Shown here one piece after another: positions 10,416 to 18,689 of a stretch of 64,000 bases of DNA. The notes under the pieces were generated by a model. That model made no database searches. It was given only the letters and a program-made list of their open reading frames with translations, and had not been told where the DNA came from. Position 1 is the first letter of the stretch. Each line of letters starts with the position of its first letter. The stretch comes from Bradyrhizobium murdochi (GTDB lineage: Bacteria; Pseudomonadota; Alphaproteobacteria; Rhizobiales; Xanthobacteraceae). The stretch covers positions 11,197 through 75,196 of the forward strand of contig NZ_AXAU01000025.1 in NCBI RefSeq assembly GCF_000472965.1, read 5' to 3'. The translations under genes were made by a program, and so were the position numbers.

Positions 10416-11162
10416 TCAGGCCTCCGCCATGGCAAAGCTCTCGCCATGCAGGAAGCCGCGGCAGCCGCGCAGCGAGCGCAGCGCGCGGTTAAAATCGAGC
10501 CCCGTGGAGACCAGCGCGCGCAGCGTGGCGGGATTGCGCGCCACTCCGCGCAGCACCTTGCCGAGGTCGATGTCGCCATTCGGCTTGATGGCGCTCTTGG
10601 CGAGCGCCGGAAGCGCCCTGGTGGCCGGATCGGAGATGACCCGCAGCGCCGCGAACGGAAGTCCCGCTTCGGCCGCATAGGCCGCCGCGATATGGCTTTC
10701 CATATCGACCGCCGCCGCCCCGGTCTCCGAATGCAGCGCGGCCTTGCAAGCGGTCGCCGCGATCACCTGTTCCACACCCGAAAGAATGCCACGGACCACG
10801 CGCCGGCGGCGTAGCGCGGCGCGGGCAATCATTTCCTCGTTCAGCGCCAGACCCGCCAGAAACCGGGTATCGCCGGCGAGAACCTCGGTCGCCACCACCA
10901 CATCGCCCGACTTCAGCGACGGATCGAGCCCGCCGGCGACGCCGAACGAGATCACACCCCTGAAAGTGGTAGAATCCAGCGTTGCCAGCAGTGCGCGCAA
11001 TTGCTGCGGATCGCTGGAACTGCAGATGACGATCATGCCGGGCCCGGCCGCAATGCGGGCTTCCTGCACCAATCCTGTAACGATCAAAACCGGTCGCGGA
11101 TCATTCGAATTGCGATCAACCGAACTGCCCACGATCGCGGCGGCCCCCGCCTCCAAAGTCAC
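10416..11162 (-). CDS. hpnG: HpnG, adenosylhopane nucleosidase (purine phosphorylase-like)
   Basis: 248-residue protein of the purine nucleoside phosphorylase/MTAN superfamily. HpnG removes adenine from adenosylhopane, giving ribosylhopane. Visible family segments are VISFGVAGGLDPSLKSGDVV, and AVDMESHIAAAYAAEAGLPF followed by ALRVISD, which matches the DMES nucleoside-binding motif. The GTG start at 11162 overlaps the shc stop codon in a GTGA, so translation is coupled. It is the last gene of the hpnCDE-shc-hpnG operon. Confidence 0.92.
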   Translation of the reverse strand: MTLEAGAAAIVGSSVDRNSNDPRPVLIVTGLVQEARIAAGPGMIVICSSSDPQQLRALLATLDSTTFRGVISFGVAGGLDPSLKSGDVVVATEVLAGDTRFLAGLALNEEMIARAALRRRRVVRGILSGVEQVIAATACKAALHSETGAAAVDMESHIAAAYAAEAGLPFAALRVISDPATRALPALAKSAIKPNGDIDLGKVLRGVARNPATLRALVSTGLDFNRALRSLRGCRGFLHGESFAMAEA

Positions 11163-13168
11163 ATCCCGACCCCTACCACCCTGCTGTTGGTGCTTCTCAA
11201 ATTCCGATACCGCGCCAGCGCCCAGAGCGGAAAGAACTTCGAGTAGCCATGATACCGCAAGTAAAACACCCGCGGAAAGCCTGTAGCCGTGTAACGTGCC
11301 TCATCCCACAGTCCTTTCTCGGTCTGTGTGGCTTTTAGGTACTCCACGCCCCGCACGACAACCGGATGCTCCACCTCGCCGGCCGCCATCAGACCAAGCA
11401 AGGCCCATGCCGTTTGCGAGGAGGTTGATGGCGCCTGCTCATACCCCTTGTAATCGAGTCGGTAACTGACCGCATCCTCGCCCCAGCCGCCATCCCGGTT
11501 CTGGATCGAAACCAGCCAGTCCGCCGCCTTCCGAATCATGGGGTCCTGGTGGTCCACGCCAGCGGCATTGAGCGCACACAGCACCGACCAGGTTCCGTAG
11601 ATGTAGTTCAGCCCCCAGCGACCGTACCAGGAGCCCTCCGCGAGCTGGGTCCGGCGCAAATAGGCAATGCCGTCCGCGACCGCCTTGCTGGTTTGCGCGG
11701 TCTCGCCGAGCTGGGCCAGCATCGAAATGCAGCGCGCGGTGACGTCCTCGGTCGGCGGATCGAGCAGCGCGCCGTGATCGGAGAACGGGATGTTGTTGAG
11801 GTAATATTCAAGGTTGTTGACGTCGAAAGCGGCCCAGCCGCCATCACGGCTCTGCAGCCCCTCGATCCACTCGCGGCCGCGCGCAATCGCCTGATCGTAT
11901 TCCTTGCTGCCGGTCTGCCGGCGCGCCCGGTCCATCGCCATCACGACCACGGCGGTGTCGTCGAGATCGGGATAATGGTCGTTGTTGTACTGGAACGCCC
12001 AGCCGCCCGGACGAACGTCGGGCGCCTTCGCCGCCCAGTCGCCCTTGAGCTCGAGCACCTGCCGCGGCTTCAGCCAGTCGAGGCCCTGCTTCATCTTCTT
12101 GAGCGTGTCCTCGCCGCCGGCCTCCGCCAGCGCGTGGCAGGTCAGCGCGGTGTCCCACACCGGGGAGACGCAGGGCTGGCAATAGGCTTCGTGCTCGCCG
12201 ATCACGAGCAGATTGTCGATGCCCTTGCGGGTGACCGCACGCGGCGGATAATCCGGCCCCTTGCCGAGCGCGTCGTACATCATCACGATGTTGGCCATCG
12301 GCGGATAGATTGCACCCATGCCGTCTTCGCCGTTAAGCCGCTCCTCGATGAACGCGAGCGCGGCATCGATCGCGCGCTGGCGCAGCTCTTTCGGAAACAA
12401 CGGTTCGACCACGCGCAGGATCTTGTCCAGCGTGCTGAACAGCGTGAACCAACCCCAGCTTTGATGCGGCGCCTTCGCGCTCATGCCGACCGATTTGGGA
12501 TCCTGCAGGAACAACTCATCAATGCCGACGCCCTTGGGATTCTTCGCCAGCGGCTTCAACGCCGCCATCACCATCAGCGGCACGATCGTGGTGCGCGCCC
12601 AATAGGAAATCTTGTTGAGATGGAACGGCGACCACATAGGCAACAGCATGATCTCGACCGGCAGCACCGGCACGGCGCGCCAAGTCAATACACCGTAGAA
12701 CGCCAGCAGAAACCGTGTGAAAACGTTGACGCGGGCGGCACCGCCGCGGGAGCGGATCGCCTCTCGCGCGCGCACCATATGCGGCGCATCGACGGAATCG
12801 CCGATCATCTTCAGCGCGAAATAGGATTTGACGCTGGCGCTCATGTCGAACGGGCCATCCTGCACCAGCGGCCAGCCGCCGTGACTGCCTTGGGCGCGAC
12901 GAAGATAGTTCGCGATCTTGGCTTCGAGCTGACTGTCGATGGGCTCGGCGAGATAGTGGCGCAGCAGGATGTATTCGGCAGGGATGGTGCTGTCGGCTTC
13001 CAGCTCGAATACCCAGTGTCCGTCGGATTGGCGATAGCCGAGCAGCGCTTCGGTCGCGGAAGCGATGCTCTTCTCCAGCGCGACGGGGTCGACGGCGTTT
13101 GTTTTGTCGATGGCAAGCATTTCGCTATACATCCCTATATTCGCGACGGGCTCTGTGAAGCCGGTCAC
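11159..13168 (-). CDS. shc: Squalene-hopene cyclase
   Basis: 669-residue class-II triterpene cyclase, monotopic in the inner membrane, turning squalene into hopene/hopanol. The catalytic acid motif DLDDTA is at 401-406. Repeated QW-type motifs are visible, for example HGGWPLVQDG near 97, DGGWAAFDV and NRDGGWGEDAVSY near the C-terminus. The length fits bacterial SHCs. The start is the GTG at 13168, supported by GAGGA about 9-10 bases upstream, inside the 17-bp gap after hpnE; an ATG at codon 13 is an alternative. Confidence 0.97.
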   Translation of the reverse strand: MTGFTEPVANIGMYSEMLAIDKTNAVDPVALEKSIASATEALLGYRQSDGHWVFELEADSTIPAEYILLRHYLAEPIDSQLEAKIANYLRRAQGSHGGWPLVQDGPFDMSASVKSYFALKMIGDSVDAPHMVRAREAIRSRGGAARVNVFTRFLLAFYGVLTWRAVPVLPVEIMLLPMWSPFHLNKISYWARTTIVPLMVMAALKPLAKNPKGVGIDELFLQDPKSVGMSAKAPHQSWGWFTLFSTLDKILRVVEPLFPKELRQRAIDAALAFIEERLNGEDGMGAIYPPMANIVMMYDALGKGPDYPPRAVTRKGIDNLLVIGEHEAYCQPCVSPVWDTALTCHALAEAGGEDTLKKMKQGLDWLKPRQVLELKGDWAAKAPDVRPGGWAFQYNNDHYPDLDDTAVVVMAMDRARRQTGSKEYDQAIARGREWIEGLQSRDGGWAAFDVNNLEYYLNNIPFSDHGALLDPPTEDVTARCISMLAQLGETAQTSKAVADGIAYLRRTQLAEGSWYGRWGLNYIYGTWSVLCALNAAGVDHQDPMIRKAADWLVSIQNRDGGWGEDAVSYRLDYKGYEQAPSTSSQTAWALLGLMAAGEVEHPVVVRGVEYLKATQTEKGLWDEARYTATGFPRVFYLRYHGYSKFFPLWALARYRNLRSTNSRVVGVGM

Positions 13169-13185
13169 GCAACTCGTCCTCAGGC

Positions 13186-14439
13186 CTAAGGCCTCGCCAA
13201 GACCAGATCGGCGGCGCGATCGCCTGACCGCACCGATCCCTCGATGGTTGCCGGCAATCCGGTATCAGTCCAGTCGCCGGCGAGAAACAGATTTTTGAAT
13301 GATGTGACCGCGCCCGGCCGTAGTGCATTCTGCTCCGGCGTCGCCTCAAATGTCGCGCGGCGCTCGCGCACGATCTGCCAGGGCGGCAATGGAGTTTCGC
13401 CCGACAGGCCGGCGGCTTTGCAGACATCCCGCCAAATCGCCAGCGCGAGTTCTTCGCGCGGCATGTCGACGAGCCGGTCGCCATTGCTGATGGTGACCGA
13501 CAGACGCTGCGGGAATGCGAACAGCCATTCCACGAGACCGCCAACGACGCCGAGAATCGGCGGCGCATCCTTGGGCGGATCGAAGCGGAAATGCGCGTTG
13601 ACGATGGCGCGGAATTTCGACGGCGTCTTCAATCCCGGCAGCAGCGCCGCCGCAGGGCGCGGCGGCACTGCGAGTACCACGACGTCGTCGGGGCCGAGCG
13701 CAATGGTGTCGCCAACGAATTTCAGCTCGCCGACATCGCTGCCCTTCATCACGAGTTCGCGCAACTCATTGCCGAGTTGGATCGAGGCGCCCTTGTCCTG
13801 CAAAAGCTTGATCGCCGGCTCGACCAGCACAGCGCTGAGGCCATCGCGTGCGATCAGCGGCCGGCAGGCCTGCCCGCCCGCCAGCAACGTTTCCCGCACG
13901 ATCGCGCCGGCCAGGCCCGCCGAACCCTCCGGCGGATCGACATTGAGCGCGGCCAACAGCAGCGGCTGCACCAGCCGCTGGTAGAGTGTGCCCTTGCAGG
14001 GGATCGCATTGCCGACCAGTTTGTCGGTCCCTGCCCAGATCAGCGGCATCAATGCAAGGTAATCGAACAGCTTGGTATCGGGGACGCGGCGCGCCTGGTC
14101 GAACACCCACAACGGCAACTTGCCCTCGCCAAGGTCGAGTTGCCAGCGCTGGCCGGTTGAGATGTCGACAAAAGGAAACTGCGCAAGCTTTGGCCCGACC
14201 AGCCCCGTCTCGGTGCCGATCGATTTGGCGTAGGCCAGCGCATGACGGTTGCCGGACAACAGCAAATGATTGCCGTTGTCGATGGTGAGGTTGGTGGCCG
14301 CATCGAAATAGGACCGGCAACGGCCGCCGGCCTGCTGCGTGGCCTCGTGGACATGCACCCGGTAATTGGCGTTGGCGAGCCGCACGGCCGCCGAAAGGCC
14401 GGAAATGCCGGCGCCGATGATATGAACATTTTTCTGCAT
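13186..14439 (-). CDS. hpnE: HpnE, FAD-dependent squalene-forming desaturase/reductase
   Basis: 417-residue flavoprotein that reduces hydroxysqualene to squalene, third step of the HpnCDE route. The N-terminus MQKNVHIIGAGISGLSAA carries the Rossmann GxGxxG, followed by VHEATQQAGGRC. The C-terminal LFLAGDWTDTGLPATIEGSV is the typical second FAD motif of the phytoene desaturase/amine oxidase family. The ATG at 14439 shares its A with the hpnD stop (TGATG). An upstream in-frame extension that runs through hpnD is rejected. Confidence 0.95.
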   Translation of the reverse strand: MQKNVHIIGAGISGLSAAVRLANANYRVHVHEATQQAGGRCRSYFDAATNLTIDNGNHLLLSGNRHALAYAKSIGTETGLVGPKLAQFPFVDISTGQRWQLDLGEGKLPLWVFDQARRVPDTKLFDYLALMPLIWAGTDKLVGNAIPCKGTLYQRLVQPLLLAALNVDPPEGSAGLAGAIVRETLLAGGQACRPLIARDGLSAVLVEPAIKLLQDKGASIQLGNELRELVMKGSDVGELKFVGDTIALGPDDVVVLAVPPRPAAALLPGLKTPSKFRAIVNAHFRFDPPKDAPPILGVVGGLVEWLFAFPQRLSVTISNGDRLVDMPREELALAIWRDVCKAAGLSGETPLPPWQIVRERRATFEATPEQNALRPGAVTSFKNLFLAGDWTDTGLPATIEGSVRSGDRAADLVLARP

Positions 14440-15278
14440 CAGATGATCGCGTATCGGAGAAGGATGGCGATCTTCGCCCATTTGTGGACGCGGACCGGCT
14501 CGCGCGGAGCGGCAAAGCCCCGGGCCAGCAGCAAGTCCAGGATCGCGCGGTAATATTTCGACATGATCCGCGGCGCGCGCACTACGCGCCGCGAATTGCG
14601 CTTCATGATTTCGTCGGCTTTCTCGAAATGCTTTTTCGCGCGCTCGGCCAGCGGCAGGCATACTTTCGGCAATGCGCGATCGACGATCACCCGCTGCGGA
14701 TTGTCGGTCGTGATACCGGCAAGCAGCAGCCCCTCGCGTGGCAGATAGAGGCGACCGAGGCCGGCGTCTTCATCGATGTCGCGCAGGATATTGGTCAATT
14801 GCAGCGCGCGCCCGAGGTGGTGGGCGAGCAGGATGCCGTCTTCCTCAGGCAGGCCGAACACGCGCACCGACAGTCGCCCGACGGCGCTGGCGACGCGGTC
14901 GCAATAGAGATCGAGGGTGGCAAGATCCGGCGCCCGGATGTCTTGCGGCACGTCCATCTCCATGCCGTCGACGACGGCGAGAAAATCCTCGCGCTTGAGA
15001 CCGAAGGTTTTGACCGACGCGGCATAGTCCTGCAGACGCGGCGGTGGGTGCCCCTGATACAGGGCATCGATATCGTCGCGCCATTGCTGAAGCGCGGCCA
15101 GCCGCTCGGGCCGCGGGCCGTCGGAATCGGCGATGTCGTCGACCTGACGGCAAAAGCTGTAGATCTGGAACATCGCCTCGCGCTGATCGCGCGGCAGGAT
15201 GCGCATCGCGGCGTAGAACGAGCTGCCGGACGCGGTAGCACCGTAATCTGCGTTGGCCGCCGCCGGATGCAACGTCAT
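14439..15278 (-). CDS. hpnD: Presqualene diphosphate synthase HpnD
   Basis: 279-residue all-helical prenyl transferase of the squalene/phytoene synthase family that condenses two farnesyl diphosphates to presqualene diphosphate. Both aspartate motifs that bind Mg-diphosphate are intact: VDDIAD (Asp47, Asp48, Asp51) and LRDIDED (Asp167-Asp171), followed by GRLYLPREGL. Its ATG overlaps the hpnC stop by four bases (ATGA) and its stop overlaps the hpnE start, so it is embedded in a coupled operon. Confidence 0.95.
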   Translation of the reverse strand: MTLHPAAANADYGATASGSSFYAAMRILPRDQREAMFQIYSFCRQVDDIADSDGPRPERLAALQQWRDDIDALYQGHPPPRLQDYAASVKTFGLKREDFLAVVDGMEMDVPQDIRAPDLATLDLYCDRVASAVGRLSVRVFGLPEEDGILLAHHLGRALQLTNILRDIDEDAGLGRLYLPREGLLLAGITTDNPQRVIVDRALPKVCLPLAERAKKHFEKADEIMKRNSRRVVRAPRIMSKYYRAILDLLLARGFAAPREPVRVHKWAKIAILLRYAII

Positions 15279-16153
15279 GCGCCGGCCGCCGAATTTGCCT
15301 GGGGACGGCGTCCGATCGCGCGGCGGGAGATCTCGCCGGCGATGCCGCCGATGGTATGGCCGAGCAACTCCAGCTTGCTCAAATGCACGCGCTCGCTAAG
15401 CGGATCGCGCACTTTCAGCATGCCGACGATCTTGTCGGCAAATGCCTGGATCACGGCAATATCAAGCCCGAGCCGGAAATCCTTTACCGCGGCACTCAAC
15501 GGCTTGCTTTCATTGAGAAGAGTTTCAGTCCGCACCGCGAGCGCATGGAGACATTGCAACAGCGCCGGCTGCGATTTCGCCTCACCCAGCATCTCGACGG
15601 TGGCCCCGCTTGCCGCCAACGCATCGCGCGGCAGGTAGACGCGGTTGAGGTTTTTGTAGTCCTTGCCGCAGTCCTGCAAATGGTTGTTGATCTGCAGACC
15701 CGCGCACAGTGCGTCGGAAGCAGCCCAGGTCGAGGCGCTCTCGCCATGAACGTCGAGCATGAAACGGCCGACCGGCATGGCCGAATAGCGGCAATAATGA
15801 ATGACGTCGTCCCAGTTTTCGTAGCGCAGCTTGGTGACGTCCATCCGGAACGCGACCAGCACGTCGAGCGCATGGCGTGGCGCCATCGCGCGCTCGGCCA
15901 AGGCACGGCGCAGATTGACGGCCTCCGCTTGCGTGTCGCCATTGCCGAGCAGCTCGGCCTCGAGCAGGTCGAGATAGCGCAGCTTTTCCTCCGCGCTAAG
16001 GGTCGCGTGGTCGGCGATGTCGTCGGCAGTCCTGACGAAATTGTAGAACGCGAGGATCAGCGCCCGGTGACGCGGATGAATGATCCACGACGCGACAGGA
16101 AAATTCTCGTCGCGGTCGGTCTTTCCAGATCGCAGGTCGCTCGCGGTGGTCAT
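15275..16153 (-). CDS. hpnC: Hydroxysqualene synthase HpnC
   Basis: 292-residue squalene/phytoene synthase homologue that converts presqualene diphosphate to hydroxysqualene. Motifs: TADDIADH (Asp44, Asp45, Asp48) and LQDCGKDYKNLNRVYLP with Asp161 and Asp165. The NENF-type beginning is represented by DRDENFPVASWIIHPRHR, characteristic of HpnC. The ATG at 16153 is preferred over a TTG directly before it. It is the first gene of the operon; a candidate promoter and a perfect hairpin lie just upstream. Confidence 0.94.
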   Translation of the reverse strand: MTTASDLRSGKTDRDENFPVASWIIHPRHRALILAFYNFVRTADDIADHATLSAEEKLRYLDLLEAELLGNGDTQAEAVNLRRALAERAMAPRHALDVLVAFRMDVTKLRYENWDDVIHYCRYSAMPVGRFMLDVHGESASTWAASDALCAGLQINNHLQDCGKDYKNLNRVYLPRDALAASGATVEMLGEAKSQPALLQCLHALAVRTETLLNESKPLSAAVKDFRLGLDIAVIQAFADKIVGMLKVRDPLSERVHLSKLELLGHTIGGIAGEISRRAIGRRPQANSAAGA

Positions 16154-16184
16154 CAAAAACTGGCTACATCAATCGGGATTGGCG

Positions 16185-16209
16185 GCATGCGCCGACGCTC
16201 GGCGCATGC
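16185..16209 (-). promoter_or_regulatory. Perfect inverted repeat in the hpnC leader
   Basis: Eleven bases GCATGCGCCGA (16185-16195) are repeated inverted at 16199-16209 around the spacer CGC. It lies 31-56 bases before the hpnC ATG, just downstream of the predicted promoter. It could be an mRNA hairpin in the leader or an operator. It has no T-tract on either strand, so it is not a typical terminator. Confidence 0.5.
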
Positions 16210-16223
16210 GAGATCGCGAGCCC

Positions 16224-16252
16224 CATATAGGGGAATACGCTACCAAAACCAA
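16224..16252 (-). promoter_or_regulatory. Candidate sigma-70-type promoter for hpnCDE-shc-hpnG
   Basis: Read on the minus strand, TTGGTT (16252-16247) is followed after 17 bases by TATATG (16229-16224), a fair match to the housekeeping consensus. Transcription would begin near 16217, just before the inverted repeat in the leader. The -10 overlaps a small palindrome, CCCCATATAGGGG. Based on consensus match only. Confidence 0.35.
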
Positions 16253-16342
16253 TGCTATATGGGCTTATTAACCCCGCCCGTGACGCGCGTCATAGAGCCG
16301 AAAATGGCCTTTTTCCGCGAGGATTAACGGGCGCAGCGCGCC

Positions 16343-16585
16343 TTATTGGCCGTTGTTCTTGAGAACCGTGTTGCAGGCCGCGCTGATCTTGGAGCGATTC
16401 TCCTTGAGACAGGCCAGGATCGTGAGGTCGCCCTGGTCGATGACCGGACGGCAGTGCTTCTGCACGTCACGGGTGCAGGCCTTCTGCTCCTCCGCCGTTC
16501 CGCTGCGCTGCTGCGGCTGCTGGGCGAAGACGCTCGTAGAAACCGAGATCGACAACAAAGTGAGGGCCAGGAGAGATTTACGCAT
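16343..16585 (-). CDS. Small exported cysteine-rich protein
   Basis: 80 residues. The signal peptide is MRKSLLALTLLSISVSTSVFA, with the cut expected after FAQ or near it. The mature part has four cysteines in the pattern ACTRDVQKHC (x6 spacing) and ACLKENRSKISAAC (x10 spacing), resembling the cysteine-rich (GLG1-type) repeat found in small alphaproteobacterial periplasmic proteins. The function is unknown; the cysteines probably form two disulphides. It starts at ATG 16585 and lies upstream of the hpnC promoter region on the same strand, with no sign of co-transcription. Confidence 0.8.
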   Translation of the reverse strand: MRKSLLALTLLSISVSTSVFAQQPQQRSGTAEEQKACTRDVQKHCRPVIDQGDLTILACLKENRSKISAACNTVLKNNGQ

Positions 16586-16999
16586 CGTATTCCTTCATTT
16601 CGGCAGCATGAAATCCCGTTCCCGATTTGCGTTTCGGCTTCGCCGGGCGGATTTGTTTGGATGATAGGTGCCGCGTAACGCAGCAACGTGTACAGGACAA
16701 GCATGGCAAATACGGCTAAATTTACGGCGATTTCAGCGCGGTAAATAACCGGCTGATATCTAACGTGTATTTCTGCCACACTTTCTCGGAAATTGGTTCT
16801 TGCAGACGGTCTTGAGCGAAGCTAGATGCTGCGCCGGCAACGCTTTGATTCCCTCGGTCGCTTGCGGCGCTTCTTTCTGCCGCGACCGCCGGAAACAGCA
16901 TCCGGTCATTTTGAACCTAACATACTGCGGGAACACTAAATCTTCGATGTGGCGAGACCTATCTTTGCGAAGAACGTCTATTTAAGGGGAAAACTCACG
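16586..16999. other. 414-bp divergent intergenic region
   Basis: Lies between the divergent small cysteine-rich gene and the next exported protein gene, so it should hold both promoters. It is fairly A+T-rich. TTGAAC at 16911-16916 lies upstream of a CACTAAAT-like segment on the plus strand, a weak promoter candidate for the gene at 17000. A minus-strand reading at 16600-16779 has a hydrophobic stretch but runs out of frame into the cysteine-rich gene and is not called. Confidence 0.35.
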
Positions 17000-17503
17000 A
17001 TGAAACTGCTTGGTTCCAGCTTGCTCCGTCAGGCTCTCGCAGCGGCCGGCGTCGGCGCCGCACTGATGTTGTCGGTCGCCCAAAGCCATGCGCAGGCGGG
17101 CGGCCCGTTTGCAGGCTTCGACGGAAACTGGAGCGGCACAGGCACGGTCGCGCTCTCCAACGGCACCACCGAGAACATCCGCTGCAAGGCCGACTACAAG
17201 GTCAACGCCAACGGTCTTGGCCTGAAGCAAAACCTGCACTGCGCCAGCGACAGCTACAAGTTCGATCTCTCGAGCGATGTCACCAGCCAGGGTGAACGCA
17301 TTTCGGGCAACTGGAGCGAAAAGAGCCGAAACATCTTCGGCAATCTGCAGGGCACCGCCGGTGGCGGCCAGATCGACGTGTTTGTCGAAGCATCGGGATT
17401 TGCAGCCAACCTGAATCTGCGCACCACCGGCAACAAGCAGAGCGTGCAGATCGACTCCAAGGGCGAGATCCGCGGCGTCAAGATCACGATGACCAGGACC
17501 TGA
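17000..17503 (+). CDS. Exported protein of unknown function
   Basis: 167 residues. Start is the ATG at 17000, preceded by AAGGGG about 11 bases upstream; an earlier in-frame ATG would add a leader with no signal. A clear signal peptide (MKLLGSSLLRQALAAAGVGA through QSHAQA) precedes a beta-rich mature domain with FDGNWSGTGTVALSNG at its start, two cysteines (IRCKAD, LHCASD) and NWSEKSRNIFGNLQGT. This looks like a small exported lipocalin-like or calycin-like beta-sandwich of the kind annotated only as hypothetical in Bradyrhizobium. A strong terminator follows. Confidence 0.82.
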   Translation: MKLLGSSLLRQALAAAGVGAALMLSVAQSHAQAGGPFAGFDGNWSGTGTVALSNGTTENIRCKADYKVNANGLGLKQNLHCASDSYKFDLSSDVTSQGERISGNWSEKSRNIFGNLQGTAGGGQIDVFVEASGFAANLNLRTTGNKQSVQIDSKGEIRGVKITMTRT

Positions 17504-17528
17504 TTCGATTCTTCAAAGCAGTCGTGCC

Positions 17529-17560
17529 AATGGCGGCTCCCCCAAGGTGCCGCCATTTTT
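17529..17560 (+). terminator. Rho-independent terminator after the exported protein gene
   Basis: A 9-bp stem (17529-17537 paired with 17549-17557, AATGGCGGC/GCCGCCATT) with an 11-base loop is followed by TTTATTTT. It lies 26 bp after the stop codon, and 16 bp before the end of the convergent downstream gene. Confidence 0.8.
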
Positions 17561-17572
17561 ATTTTCGGCAGC

Positions 17573-18631
17573 TTAGCAGAATTGCCACGCCCAATACGCC
17601 TCGCCGCGGTCGCGGCGCTCCGTCACCTCGACACGCATGAAGCGATCATGCGCGAGCGCGGCCCCCACCCACAATTCGTTCCAGGCATCGAACACTTGAG
17701 ACGACAGCGCTTCACGTTCCGCCATCAGGCGCCACGAAGTCTGGCGCACGGTTGCGCCCCAGCCTTCGACTTCTAGTTCCGCATCGTCGTCCTGCCCCCG
17801 CGCAAGCCGGGCGAAGGCCTTGGCGAAACCCACTGCCCCCGCCTCCACGCCACCCAATAGCGCAGCGACGTCGTCGAAGGTGTGCATCCCGACGAGTCGC
17901 GCCGCGGCGCCGGCGAGATGGCCGCCTTCGTCCGGTCCGAGCACGGCAATCGTCTCCGGAACGATCGAGGTGATGTACTCCATCGCATAATTGCGAAGCA
18001 CTTTCTGCAGCCGTTCCTCCGGCCATGTGTTCTCCGGCAGGCGCGGCGCGAGCTCGGCGCGGAACGGCGGACAGCGTTCGCCCGGCGAAAACTGCAGTCG
18101 CTCCTCGGGCGCGAGATCGTGATCCCATTCCTTGTAGTAACCTTCGAGCCCCGGCTGACCGTCGACGGTCTGCCCCGTGCAGACAAAGCCGAGCCTGGGA
18201 TTGCCGAGCACGACGCCGTTGTTGGCGTGCCATCCGCGTAGCATCGCCCGCGAGACGTCCGAGGGGATTCCGCAAATGGCCGTGCCGGACCAGATCCAGC
18301 GCGGCGGCGGATAGCGCACCCAGGCCTTGCTGTCGCTCTCGTAGACATATTCGACCTTCACGCCGCCGACCTGGTTCGACAGATAGTGATATTGGGCGCA
18401 CGCGACCGCATGCGGAAGCTGGTCGAGGCCGAGCTTCTTCAATCCGGGAAGGAAGCGCGCCAGTTGTTGGCGCCGGAAGGTGCGAAATACCACCTCGGCC
18501 GCGCGCGGCGTGCCGGCCCGCGACGCCAGCATCAGGATCAGCCCGGTGAGATAGGAATGATAGATGTGTTCGACCGCGCGGTTGGCGGCAGCGTCGGCCG
18601 CAGGGCGAGCGGCTAATCCTGCAGACGTCAT
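17573..18631 (-). CDS. Unrecognised 352-residue protein
   Basis: Not recognised. It has no signal peptide and no convincing membrane span. It begins with an Ala-rich helix region (AADAAANRAVEHIYHSYLTG), followed by an Arg-rich segment. A middle part is rich in aromatic residues: YVYESDSKAWVRYPPPRWIW, then MLRGWHANNGVVLGNPRLGF and GLEGYYKEWDHDL. Conserved-looking Cys and Trp/Tyr residues suggest a soluble ligand-binding or enzymatic fold; a remote resemblance to aminothiazoline-carboxylate-hydrolase-like proteins crossed my mind but cannot be supported. Its start is 58 bp after the RND exporter gene on the same strand, so the two are probably co-transcribed. The codon use and length mark it as real. 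Confidence 0.8.
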   Translation of the reverse strand: MTSAGLAARPAADAAANRAVEHIYHSYLTGLILMLASRAGTPRAAEVVFRTFRRQQLARFLPGLKKLGLDQLPHAVACAQYHYLSNQVGGVKVEYVYESDSKAWVRYPPPRWIWSGTAICGIPSDVSRAMLRGWHANNGVVLGNPRLGFVCTGQTVDGQPGLEGYYKEWDHDLAPEERLQFSPGERCPPFRAELAPRLPENTWPEERLQKVLRNYAMEYITSIVPETIAVLGPDEGGHLAGAAARLVGMHTFDDVAALLGGVEAGAVGFAKAFARLARGQDDDAELEVEGWGATVRQTSWRLMAEREALSSQVFDAWNELWVGAALAHDRFMRVEVTERRDRGEAYWAWQFC

Positions 18632-18689
18632 TCCTCAGCCCCTCTGCGGTTGCCGTTGGCCGGCAACCCCTGTTGTTCAGCAGCGTTCG

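Noticed and set aside
11549..13189. 546-residue plus-strand frame opposite shc
   Set aside because: Shadow frame of a clearly identified cyclase gene, with no family features.
16586..16779. Minus-strand reading with a hydrophobic stretch
   Set aside because: It continues out of frame through the cysteine-rich gene and has no ribosome-binding site.
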